From: Clostridia bacterium
GTDB lineage: Bacteria > Bacillota > Clostridia > Oscillospirales > CAG-382
Assembly: GCA_017397605.1 (NCBI GenBank)
Contig: JAFQII010000066.1
Location: 1 to 5,975 of the forward strand
Length of the DNA: 5,975 nt
Direction of reading: 5' to 3'
The translations under genes were made by a program, and so were the position numbers. Below the pieces are notes generated by a model that saw nothing but the letters and a program-made list of their open reading frames with translations, ran no database searches and had not been told where the DNA came from. The stretch's first letter is position 1. Each line of letters opens with the position of its first letter. Below, in pieces: positions 1 through 5,975 of the stretch.

Positions 1-1297
1 CGTCGGTGCGTTTGCCGAGCGGATTTCCGTTGCCGTCGGCGTCTGTCCAGTTGCCCGTGTAGACGGAGCCGTTGACGGTGTATGTCTTGTCTTTGGAGAG
101 CATCCCGTATTTGACGCCGTCATAGGAGAAGGAGTAATCCTTGCCGGGAAGTTCCAATCCCATTTCGCTGATCTTGTATGCGCATTCCTGCAATGCGGCG
201 ACGGTATCCTCGGGCAGGTTGGCGGTGTAAGCGTTGCCGCGCGGGTCAATGCCCAGGTATGCCTGCAGCCAGGTGCATGCAATCAGGTAACTGCCTTCGC
301 AGGAGTGGTGTCCGCCGTCATCTGCAAGCAGATTGATGTCGGGATACAGCTCACGGCAGAGGTTAAACGAGCCTGTGACGTTCGCAACGGGGAGTCCGCC
401 GAAATCCTTGGACAGACGGGGGTAGTTGTTGTAATGACGCTCCGTGCCCGCGTCTCCCGTGGAATAACGCATGTACAAAACGGGCTGTGCGCCGTTTTTC
501 TCGATCAGAGGCATGATCACGTCGAGCGCCGCTTTGGACATGTAGTAGTCCGCGCTTGCAGCGTCCTGCAAAACGACGTAGTCGTACTTGTTGTTTTGCA
601 ATTTGGTGCGCAACGCCTTGCCGCGCTCGTGCGTTTCGTCTGCAAATTCATAGAAATACGCACTGCCAAAGGTGCAGTAGTCAACAACGACTTCGGTGCC
701 TGCCGCTTCGCAGATCGCTTTGAATTTGATCGGCGTACCGTTGAAATACGTCGTGGAGTTGCCTACAAACAAAAAGCGGAGCGCGTCTGCGGAGGGGGCG
801 GCAGGATCGTCGTAGGAAATGGATACGGTTTTGGAAGCGGCATCGTAACTGCCGTACATGGGGTAAATGATCGACATGGTCGCGTTGTACAGCACCGCGT
901 TTTCCATGGCGGCGTTGAAGCAGGTAAACAGCCCCTTGGGTGCGGAGTAGCCGAATGCGAGCATAAAGCCGCGCGGAGGAATCTTGACGGTCAGCTGGGG
1001 AGAACCGTAGGTGCCGTCTTCGTTGGCGAGCAGTTCGCCGCCCGCTTCGATCAATACGCCGTTTTCGTCAAAAATCATCAGCTTTGCATGGCGGAAATTG
1101 TAGTCCGCCGCGCCGATGACGCGCGGGCTGTCGGAGTCATTGGGGTAGATGATCACGCCGGTCGGCGACATGGCTATATCGACACCCGTGATCGAAAAAC
1201 TTTCGGTATGGTCATACGTTTGCGCGATCGGTGCGGTGATGCAGCACAGCGGCATCAGCAGTGCAAAGGAAAGGAGAAACAAAATACTCTTTTTCAT
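1..1297 (-). CDS. Exported SGNH-type hydrolase (DUF4886-like), second copy in operon; C-terminus beyond window
   Basis: This reading frame is open from the ATG at 1297 to the left edge (432 residues), so the C-terminus is missing. It starts with a signal peptide (MKK, then a hydrophobic stretch to about residue 22). A beta-rich N-terminal region follows. The SGNH-like core begins with FLFVGNST, giving nucleophile candidate Ser181. CTFGSAY near 208-214 would be block II, and the DGGHHS motif supplies Asp337 and His340. The gene is a clear paralogue of the one at 2023-3900: in a 100-residue core stretch I counted 14 differences, with more divergence at the N-terminus. By comparison, the missing part should hold a discoidin-like domain, a stalk and a membrane anchor. 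GAGGT lies 6-7 bases before the ATG, and the gene sits 15 bases after the metallohydrolase stop, so it is probably cotranscribed. Family knowledge suggests esterase or deacetylase activity at the cell surface. The substrate is unknown. Confidence 0.85.
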   Translation of the reverse strand, partial: MKKSILFLLSFALLMPLCCITAPIAQTYDHTESFSITGVDIAMSPTGVIIYPNDSDSPRVIGAADYNFRHAKLMIFDENGVLIEAGGELLANEDGTYGSPQLTVKIPPRGFMLAFGYSAPKGLFTCFNAAMENAVLYNATMSIIYPMYGSYDAASKTVSISYDDPAAPSADALRFLFVGNSTTYFNGTPIKFKAICEAAGTEVVVDYCTFGSAYFYEFADETHERGKALRTKLQNNKYDYVVLQDAASADYYMSKAALDVIMPLIEKNGAQPVLYMRYSTGDAGTERHYNNYPRLSKDFGGLPVANVTGSFNLCRELYPDINLLADDGGHHSCEGSYLIACTWLQAYLGIDPRGNAYTANLPEDTVAALQECAYKISEMGLELPGKDYSFSYDGVKYGMLSKDKTYTVNGSVYTGNWTDADGNGNPLGKRTD

Positions 1298-1312
1298 AAG
1301 TGACCTCGCTTG

Positions 1313-2026
1313 TTATACATAGATTTCCATGCCGTCATGCGCCATCGTGATGTGCAGTTCGGGCAGTTTTTTGTCCAGAGAGACGATGTGCGGAACGTTC
1401 CACGGTGCGTAGTGGTTGACGATCACGCGGCGGGGTGTGCAAGAAACAAGAACAGGCTCGTATTCTGTCGCGGCAAAATGCGCGCCCTCGCAGATGACAA
1501 GGTCTGCGTTTTGCGCAAGCGCGGTCGGAAAATCGACTGACGGGTGGTGCATGTCGCCCGTAAAGACAACCGCCTTTCCGTCCGCTTCGACGCGGTAGGA
1601 ATAGGAGCTTGCCGTGTGCTTGGTGTGCACGGCGGTTACCTTGAGGACGCCGTCGTCATATATCAAGCCTTCCGCAACCTGCTTGTAGCGAAGCTCGCGC
1701 GCCGCATGGCAGGAGAGGGTGATCCAGTCGGAGATGATTTTTGCACCGTCGAGCAACGGCAGATAAATCTCGGGATCGGCATTTGTATAGTACCAGCTGA
1801 TCAGATCCGCAAAGTGGATCAGTCCGTTGGTGTGGTCGCCGTGCATATGGGTGATAAATATGCCCTTGACCGCATCGACGGGAATGCTTCTGTTGACCAG
1901 TTCATTGATCGCCATAACGCCCATGTCGACAAAATAGATGCGCTCGCCCACCGTAATCATCGTGCAGGAGCACTTGCGGTTGGGCTCGGGAACGCCGTGG
2001 CTTGCACCCAGAAATGTCAGCTTCAT
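1313..2026 (-). CDS. Metallo-beta-lactamase-fold hydrolase (RNase Z/phosphodiesterase-like branch)
   Basis: This is a 237-residue cytoplasmic protein with no signal peptide. The start is FLGASHGVPEPNR, the usual first strand and loop of RNase Z/PhnP-type MBL proteins. The metal motif HMHGDH gives His60, His62, Asp64 and His65. Further ligand candidates are His134 or His137, Asp158 in FTGDMHH (bridging aspartate) and His205 in VNHYAP. The protein ends in AHDGMEIYV, a typical MBL C-terminal strand. I chose the ATG at 2026 because homology begins exactly there; the longer frame to 2095 adds a basic stretch lying inside the upstream gene. The ATG overlaps the upstream TGA as ATGA. Only an A-rich, weak ribosome site precedes it, so translation probably depends on coupling. 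All expected metal ligands appear present, so the enzyme should be active. The reaction is probably phosphodiester or other ester hydrolysis; the substrate is not recognisable. Confidence 0.9.
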   Translation of the reverse strand: MKLTFLGASHGVPEPNRKCSCTMITVGERIYFVDMGVMAINELVNRSIPVDAVKGIFITHMHGDHTNGLIHFADLISWYYTNADPEIYLPLLDGAKIISDWITLSCHAARELRYKQVAEGLIYDDGVLKVTAVHTKHTASSYSYRVEADGKAVVFTGDMHHPSVDFPTALAQNADLVICEGAHFAATEYEPVLVSCTPRRVIVNHYAPWNVPHIVSLDKKLPELHITMAHDGMEIYV

Positions 2027-3900
2027 GCTTTTTTCTTTTTGCGAAGGAACGCCGCCAGACCGCCGAGCACTGCAACAACGCCTGCGGTGATGCAAAGCAC
2101 GATTGCGGTGATAGACGAGGGCTTTTCCTCGGGCGTTTCTGCGGAGCAGACGTTGGTCACGGTTTCGGAAGTTGCTTGGGAAACCGCTTCGGAGGAAGCA
2201 TCGGTGCTTTCTTCGGAGGGCTTGCTCGTTTCATCCGAGCCGACGCCGTCAAAACCGTACACGCCAAACTCACTCGTCCAGCAGAAGTTGCCCGCGAGTT
2301 TGTAAGTCACACGGACGTAACGTGCCGTGACGTACTCGTCCAGAATCAGCAGAAAATCGCATTTCTTCCACTCGCCGCCTGCTTCTGCAGCAGCGGAACG
2401 TTCCATCTCGCCGACAGGCTCAAACGTTTTGCCGTCGAGGGAGACCTCTACCGAGATCACACCTTCGCCCGGGTCGGGGATGCCCCACGTACCGCCCCAA
2501 AGGTCGGCTTTGAAGATCTGAACGGCGCAATTCTCGCCGAGATCAATTGTCATGTCGGTGGTGGCACCCGTCCAGCAACCGATCGTTGTGTCGTCACCCG
2601 CGTCCGCAAACATACCGTCGGTGCGCTTGCCCAAGGGCTTGCCGCTGTCATCCGCATCTGTCCAGTTTCCTGTATAGACCGAACCCGTGACGGTATACGG
2701 CTTATCCTTGGAGATCATTTCGTATTTGACGCCGTCAAGCTCGTAGGAAGTGTCTTGCTCGGGCAGTTCCAAGCCCATTTCGCTGATCTTAAACGCGCAT
2801 TCCTGCAATGCCGCGACGGTTTCTGCGGGCATACTTGCGGTGTAAGTGTTGCCGCGCGGGTCAATGCCCAAAAAAGCGTGCATCCACGTAGCCGCGATCA
2901 GGTAACTGCCCTCGCGGGAGTGGTGTCCGCCGTCATCTGCCAACAGCTCGATGTCGGGGTACAGCTCGCGGCAGAGGTTAAACGAGCCCGTGACGTTGGC
3001 AACGGGCAGACCGCCAAACTCCCCGGACAGCTTGGGATAGTTGCCGTAATGACGTTTTGTACCCGCGTCTCCCGTGGAATAGCGCATGTACAAAAGTGCC
3101 TGCGCGCCGTTTGCCTCAATCAAAGGCATCAAAACATCCATCGCCGCTTTGGATGTATAAAAATCCGCGCTTGCCGCGTCTTGCAATACGACATAGTCGT
3201 ATTTTGTGCTGTTTAACTTGTTGCGGAACGCTTTGCCGCGCTCATGGTTGGCATCGGCAAATTCGGAGAGGTAGGCACTGCCAAAGGTGCAGTATTCCAC
3301 AACAACCTCTTTGCCCGCCGCCGCGCAGAGCGCTCTGAATTTGAGCGGTGTGCCGTTGACATAGGTCGTGGAGTTGCCGACAAACAAAAATCTGGGTGCG
3401 TCGGCAGAGGGGGGAACCGCATCGTCATAAGAAATGGTCAGCTTGTTGGTATCGCGGTCATAGCTGCCGTACATGGGATAAACGATCGACATCGTCGCGT
3501 TATACAGCATGGCGTCTTCCATGGCGATCTTAAAGCAATTGCGCAACGATTGCGGTGCGGCAGAGCCGTATGCGATCATAAAACCGTGCGGAGGAACGGT
3601 GACGGACAACTGCACGCTGTCCTCGGGAACGAGATCACCGCCTGCCTCGATCAGCACGCCGTCCTTGTCAAAAATCATCAGCTTGGTATAACGGAAATTA
3701 TACTCGGCACCGGTCAGGACGCGCGGAGCATCGCTGTCGTTTGGATAAAGGATAACGCCTGCACTTGCGGAAGCTTTGATATCACAATCGGTGATATCGA
3801 TCGTCTCGGTGTGATCGTACGTTTTGGCAACAGGTGCAACTGCACCGATCAGGGGAGTCAGCAAAGCCGCCGTCAACAAAAACAGAATGCTTTTTTTCAT
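2023..3900 (-). CDS. Exported SGNH-type hydrolase with discoidin-like domain and C-terminal membrane anchor
   Basis: This is a complete 625-residue protein and the first gene of the minus-strand operon. Residues 1-22 form a signal peptide (MKK plus hydrophobic core). Residues 25-165 are a beta-rich region I cannot name. Residues 168-375 are an SGNH/DUF4886-like hydrolase: FLFVGNST (Ser177), CTFGSAY (Gly207), VVLQDAAS (240-244 region), and DGGHHSREGSYL with Asp323 and His326. Residues 407-552 resemble an F5/8-type C (discoidin, CBM32-like) domain, including TIDLGENCAVQIFKADLWGG and a closing YVRVTYKL...EFGVYGF. Residues 555-596 are a Ser/Thr/Glu-rich stalk, 597-619 a membrane helix, followed by RKKKKA. 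There is no LPXTG sorting signal, so it should be a membrane-anchored ectoenzyme. CGAGGTAA sits 7 bases before the ATG. The architecture suggests de-esterification of a glycan or glycoconjugate, with the discoidin-like domain binding sugar. That role is inferred, and the SGNH assignment rests on motifs only. Confidence 0.88.
   Translation of the reverse strand: MKKSILFLLTAALLTPLIGAVAPVAKTYDHTETIDITDCDIKASASAGVILYPNDSDAPRVLTGAEYNFRYTKLMIFDKDGVLIEAGGDLVPEDSVQLSVTVPPHGFMIAYGSAAPQSLRNCFKIAMEDAMLYNATMSIVYPMYGSYDRDTNKLTISYDDAVPPSADAPRFLFVGNSTTYVNGTPLKFRALCAAAGKEVVVEYCTFGSAYLSEFADANHERGKAFRNKLNSTKYDYVVLQDAASADFYTSKAAMDVLMPLIEANGAQALLYMRYSTGDAGTKRHYGNYPKLSGEFGGLPVANVTGSFNLCRELYPDIELLADDGGHHSREGSYLIAATWMHAFLGIDPRGNTYTASMPAETVAALQECAFKISEMGLELPEQDTSYELDGVKYEMISKDKPYTVTGSVYTGNWTDADDSGKPLGKRTDGMFADAGDDTTIGCWTGATTDMTIDLGENCAVQIFKADLWGGTWGIPDPGEGVISVEVSLDGKTFEPVGEMERSAAAEAGGEWKKCDFLLILDEYVTARYVRVTYKLAGNFCWTSEFGVYGFDGVGSDETSKPSEESTDASSEAVSQATSETVTNVCSAETPEEKPSSITAIVLCITAGVVAVLGGLAAFLRKKKKA
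2616..3900 (-). repeat. Diverged direct duplication of the hydrolase gene (partner copy at 1-1297)
   Basis: This segment aligns along its whole length with 1-1297 in the same orientation; the left copy is longer by four codons. Long runs are identical at DNA level, for example around the catalytic His codons (about 2922-2940 against 304-322), while the N-terminal codons have diverged. An ACCTCG word just upstream of both starts (ribosome site in antisense) is shared too. This is an old gene duplication, not a mobile repeat. It continues left of the window by an unknown amount. Confidence 0.85.
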
Positions 3901-3930
3901 TGTCTTACCTCGTAGTGAAAAGATACTTAT

Positions 3931-3959
3931 AATATACCTTATTTCTTTGCGAATGTCAA
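3931..3959 (-). promoter_or_regulatory. Sigma-A-type promoter for the hydrolase operon
   Basis: On the minus strand a perfect TTGACA (-35, at 3959-3954) is followed after 17 bases by TATATT (-10, at 3936-3931). Transcription would start near 3924, leaving a leader of only about 25 bases that contains the GAGGTAA ribosome site. Such a short leader leaves no room for a riboswitch or attenuator. Control, if any, would be by a protein at the promoter. Confidence 0.8.
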
Positions 3960-3970
3960 CAAAAATATGA

Positions 3971-3999
3971 TTGATTTATGAGTGGATTTGTGTTATACT
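3971..3999 (+). promoter_or_regulatory. Sigma-A-type promoter with extended -10 for the DUF2809 gene
   Basis: TTGATT (-35, 3971-3976), a 17-base spacer and TATACT (-10, 3994-3999) are preceded by TG in the extended -10 position (TGTTATACT). The expected start is near 4006, directly before the strong ribosome site AGGGGAGGTG at 4008-4017. The leader is therefore very short. The -35 box lies 11 bases from the -35 of the opposing operon promoter. Confidence 0.72.
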
Positions 4000-4022
4000 G
4001 ATCAAAAAGGGGAGGTGAAAAC

Positions 4023-4415
4023 ATGAGCACGAGGGCAAAACGGATCGTCTATGCGGTTTGCGCATTTCTTTTGCTCGTGACCGAGGTGTTGATCGGGCTG
4101 TATGTCAAGGACGCATTTGTCCGACCGTACGGCGGAGATGTGCTGGTGGTGATTCTGCTTTGCTGTCTGGTGCGCGTCGTATTTCCCGAAAAAGCAAAGC
4201 TTCTTGCCGTGTACGTGTTTGCGTTTGCGGCCGTTTGGGAGTTCTCGCAGATGTTGCCGCTGGTGGAAGTGATCGGGCTGGGTGATATTGCGTTTTTCCG
4301 CATCGCAATGGGCACGTCGTTTGCATGGCTTGATATCGTCTGCTATGCTGTCGGCTGTGCGTTGTTTTGGGGCGTTGAATGCCTCGCATATTATAAAAAG
4401 AAGAAAGTTTTTTGA
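4023..4415 (+). CDS. DUF2809 family small membrane protein
   Basis: This is a complete 130-residue integral membrane protein. I see four hydrophobic helices at about 8-28, 38-54, 58-77 and 101-123, with a basic N-terminus (MSTRAKR) and a lysine-rich C-terminus (KKKK). Family marks are RPYGGDVLVV at 34-43 at the start of helix 2, WEFSQ at 72-76, and GTSFAWLDI at 97-105 with Tyr108 and Gly111. The length matches the family, whose function is unknown. The start is firm: AGGGGAGGTG lies 5-6 bases before the ATG, and an extended -10 promoter lies just upstream. The gene is divergent from the hydrolase operon. It is separated from the ligase-like gene by 112 bases with its own promoter, so it is probably a single-gene unit. 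Nothing in the sequence ties it functionally to either neighbour. Confidence 0.9.
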   Translation: MSTRAKRIVYAVCAFLLLVTEVLIGLYVKDAFVRPYGGDVLVVILLCCLVRVVFPEKAKLLAVYVFAFAAVWEFSQMLPLVEVIGLGDIAFFRIAMGTSFAWLDIVCYAVGCALFWGVECLAYYKKKKVF

Positions 4416-4434
4416 AAGAATTGTCGTTTTCCTA

Positions 4435-4462
4435 TTGAAATTTGCAAAAAAACGATTATAAT
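4435..4462 (+). promoter_or_regulatory. Sigma-A-type promoter for the CofE-like gene
   Basis: TTGAAA (-35, 4435-4440), a 16-base spacer and a perfect TATAAT (-10, 4457-4462) lie in the AT-rich gap after the DUF2809 stop. Transcription should begin near 4469, giving a leader of about 59 bases. No clear GC-rich hairpin plus T-run terminator is visible between 4416 and 4434, so some read-through from the upstream gene is possible. Confidence 0.75.
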
Positions 4463-4527
4463 AATTCTGGTGTGGTTTTTTGACAAAGCACACGATTTTA
4501 AGACTCGGAAGGAATGGTCTTACATTT

Positions 4528-4917
4528 ATGGAAAACAAAGAGAGAAGAGTAGGTACTGTCTCGCGCGGCATCCGTTGCCCCATCATCCGCACAGGAGACG
4601 ATCTTGCAATGATCGTGTCGGAAAGCGTTTTGGCGGCGGCAGAAAGCGAAGGCTTTGCAATACGCGACCGTGACGTCATTGCTCTTACAGAATCCATTGT
4701 TGCACGTGCGCAAGGCAACTACGCCCATGTGGACGCCATTGCAGCTGACGTACGCGCCAAATTGGGCGGCGGTACGATCGGCGTGCTGTTTCCGATTCTT
4801 TCGCGCAACCGTTTTGCGATCTGCCTGCGCGGCATCGCAAAGGGTGCAAAAAAAAGTTGTTTTGATGCTGAGCTACCCGTACGACGAGGTCGGCAACGAG
4901 TTGGTCAGCCTGGATAA
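4528..4917 (+). pseudogene. Coenzyme F420-0:gamma-glutamyl ligase (CofE)-like protein, N-terminal part before frameshift
   Basis: Residues 1-109 (VGTVSRGIRCPIIRTGDD ... ILSRNRFAICLRGIAKGAKK) match the N-terminal half of the CofE-like (COG1478-type) proteins common in Firmicutes. After the A8 tract at 4848-4855 the frame is wrong: 20 unrelated residues follow, ending at 4917. Removing one A restores the family sequence KKVVLMLSYPYDEVGNE. I chose the ATG at 4528 because homology starts just after it. A TTG at 4480 would add 16 unlike residues and lies very near the predicted transcription start. The ribosome site GGAAGGA at 4507-4513 is rather far (14 bases). In F420-using organisms CofE adds glutamates to F420-0 with GTP. 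Most Firmicutes carrying this homologue are not known to use F420, so its real substrate is uncertain. Confidence 0.85.
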
Positions 4918-5605
4918 GATCGACGAGGCGGGTATCAACCCCTATTCCGACGTGCTGACGCTGGAGCGCTACCGCGAGCTGTTTGGTGTCAACAAGCACG
5001 AGTTTACGGGTGTTGACTACGTCGAGTATTACGGCAACCTTGTCCGCGAGAGCGGTGCAGAGGTTGAGATCATTTTTGCAAACCGCGCAGAGGCGATTTT
5101 GCCCTATGCGGATCACATTCTGACTTGTGACATTCATACCCGCGCACGTACCAAGCGTATTCTCAAAGCGGCAGGTGCCAAGGTCGTCTGCGGCTTGGAC
5201 GACATCCTCAATGCATCCGTTGACGGCAGCGGCTGCAACGAAAAATACGGTCTGCTCGGCTCCAACAAGTCCACCGAGGACACGGTTAAGCTGTTCCCCC
5301 GCGAGTGCAAGGACTTGGTGCTGGCAATCCAAGACAAAATTCTGCAGGCAACCGGCAAGCATGTCGAGGTCATGGTGTACGGCGACGGCGCGTTCAAGGA
5401 TCCCAAGGGCAAGATCTGGGAGCTGGCGGATCCGGTCGTTTCTCCCGCCTTCACCGACGGTCTGATCGGCACGCCCAACGAGCTCAAGCTCAAGTATCTC
5501 GCTGACAACGATTACAAGGATCTTTCGGGCGAGGAGCTCAAAAAAGCGATCTCCGACAGCATCCGCGCAACGCCGTCCCGGTTTTTCTTGAAGAGTTGCT
5601 CTTAG
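4856..5605 (+). pseudogene. CofE-like ligase, C-terminal part after frameshift, truncated at a foreign junction
   Basis: This is the continuation of the 4528 gene in the next frame, starting VVLMLSYPYDEVGNE. An ATG at 4865 could serve as an internal start, but no ribosome site supports it. Family-typical blocks follow in order: NPYSDVL, GVDYVEYYGNLV, LTCDIHTRARTKRIL, GSGCNEKYGLLGSNKSTED, VMVYGDGAFKDPKGKIW and DPVVSPAF. The match stops after LSGEELKKAISDSIRA near 5569. The remaining 11 codons to the TAG at 5603-5605 are unlike the family and read through sequence that encodes another protein in a different frame. From memory, full-length relatives are about 390-400 residues and end in a conserved TPRR...DLTSGSGDKGTP region. 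That region is absent here, so about 50 residues are lost. Together with the upstream part, about 347 authentic residues are encoded. Confidence 0.85.
5560..5580. other. Sequence junction between two genomes (probable assembly chimera)
   Basis: The ligase-like homology in frame 2 ends at about 5569, and a new coding signal in frame 1 begins within a few bases. Base usage changes at the same point: the tail of about 400 bases has six GTCGA words, against two that I noticed in the preceding 700 bases, and it is visibly richer in G and C. No inverted repeat, target duplication or transposase gene is present at the boundary, which favours an artefactual join over an insertion. Confidence 0.75.
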
Positions 5606-5975
5606 CGCGCGGCGTCACCCGGCTTCATCTTTACGGAACGGACGAAAACTTTACGTTCGGCGTCGAGAATATCGACGGCGGCGCGAGCGAAGACTCCGCG
5701 CTCGGCGGGTCGTTGACGGCGCTTCCGGTCGCGGGCGGCTCGCGTCGACGCGGGGAAGCGGAAGCGGTTCCTTGGAAGGAGTTGCTGACCGTTTTCAGCG
5801 CCGAGAAAGACGTCGACCCGACCGGCGAAGCGCGCGTCGATTTGAACGTCGACGATTTGGAGTTCCTTTATCAAGAGCTGGCGCCCCGCGTCGGCGAGGA
5901 GTTGGCGAAGTTCGTCGTTTGGGCGCGGCAGTTCGGCCCGACGAGCGGCGTCGACGCGAAGGACGCCGACGGGAA
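5569..5975 (+). CDS. Type II secretion GspK-like protein fragment, planctomycete type (both ends missing)
   Basis: The frame is open from the junction to the right edge (135 codons) with no start of its own. Visible marks are LEELLLARGVTRLHLYG at 7-23 of the fragment, resembling the (V)EELLLVRGVTPELLYG block of GspK-like proteins. A variable acidic/glycine stretch follows. Then comes LLTVFSAEKDVDPTGEARVDLN (about 72-93), matching the 'sugar-free' LTVYS...G..RINLN block, and LEFLYQEL...AKFVVWARQFGP, matching the helical domain. In family terms GspK is a minor pseudopilin that caps the type II secretion pseudopilus tip. This arrangement with a long variable insert is what I recall from planctomycete genomes. 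The N-terminal prepilin part and C-terminus are not in the window. The assignment is by recalled motif resemblance. Codon and base use differ from all genes to the left. Confidence 0.6.

Noticed and set aside
2027..2095. N-terminal extension of the MBL protein upstream of 2026
   Set aside because: The extra 23 residues are the antiparallel-free overlap with the end of the upstream gene, are rich in Arg/Ser/Cys, and do not fit the MBL fold, which starts at MKLTFLGASHG.
305..3915. Long plus-strand open frames (305-1303, 1544-2305, 2002-3216, 3244-3915)
   Set aside because: They lie antisense to the hydrolase operon genes, show low-complexity Arg/Val/Gly/His-rich translations typical of shadow frames, lack ribosome sites, and resemble one another only because the real genes are paralogues.
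3955..3976. Possible inverted repeat TCAA...TTGA between the divergent promoters
   Set aside because: Only four bases match on each side and they belong to the -35 boxes themselves; this is too little to call an operator.
4416..4434. Terminator after the DUF2809 gene
   Set aside because: The T-rich stretch is not preceded by a GC-rich hairpin that I can fold by eye.
4480..4485. TTGACA as a -35 box or TTG start for the ligase-like gene
   Set aside because: No -10-like hexamer lies 16-18 bases downstream (the site reads ACTCGG), and starting at the TTG would add residues unlike the family. The TTGAAA/TATAAT pair just upstream is a better promoter.
4002..4718. Minus-strand frame of 238 codons across the DUF2809 gene and the ligase start
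   Set aside because: It crosses two promoters and two well-supported genes on the other strand, and its translation has no recognisable fold or start signal.
5602..5874. Minus-strand 90-codon frame in the right-hand tail
   Set aside because: It is the antisense of the GspK-like frame, which has recognisable motifs; high-GC DNA readily gives such shadow frames.

Overview
The window looks like a metagenomic contig in two parts. Positions 1 to about 5570 read as a gut-type Clostridia/Firmicutes genome: strong AGGAGG-like ribosome sites, clean sigma-A promoters, moderate GC, and small membrane and ligase proteins of types common in Firmicutes. The last ~400 bases differ. They are more GC-rich, carry many GTCGA words, and encode an internal piece of a planctomycete-style type II secretion protein K. 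I read the boundary as an assembly chimera, although horizontal transfer cannot be excluded from sequence alone. No rRNA, tRNA, CRISPR array or insertion sequence was seen.

Left part (1-3900, minus strand): a three-gene operon read right to left. The first gene (3900-2023) encodes an exported SGNH-type hydrolase with a discoidin/F5-8C-like domain, a Ser/Thr/Glu-rich stalk and a C-terminal membrane anchor. Its stop overlaps the start of the second gene (2026-1313), a metallo-beta-lactamase-fold hydrolase. The third gene (1297 to beyond the left edge) is a close paralogue of the first and is cut by the window edge. The operon is therefore a surface hydrolase, a cytoplasmic metallohydrolase, and a second copy of the surface hydrolase. 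The substrate cannot be read from the sequence; a carbohydrate ester is a reasonable guess.

Middle (3901-4527): a 122-bp intergenic region holds two back-to-back promoters, one for the operon and one for a rightward gene encoding a four-helix DUF2809 membrane protein (4023-4415). A 112-bp gap follows, with a third promoter.

Right part (4528-5975): a gene for a coenzyme F420-0:gamma-glutamyl ligase (CofE)-like protein is broken twice. A one-base excess in an A8 tract (4848-4855) splits it into two frames. Its conserved C-terminus is then replaced near 5570 by the planctomycete-like GspK fragment, which stays open to the right edge.
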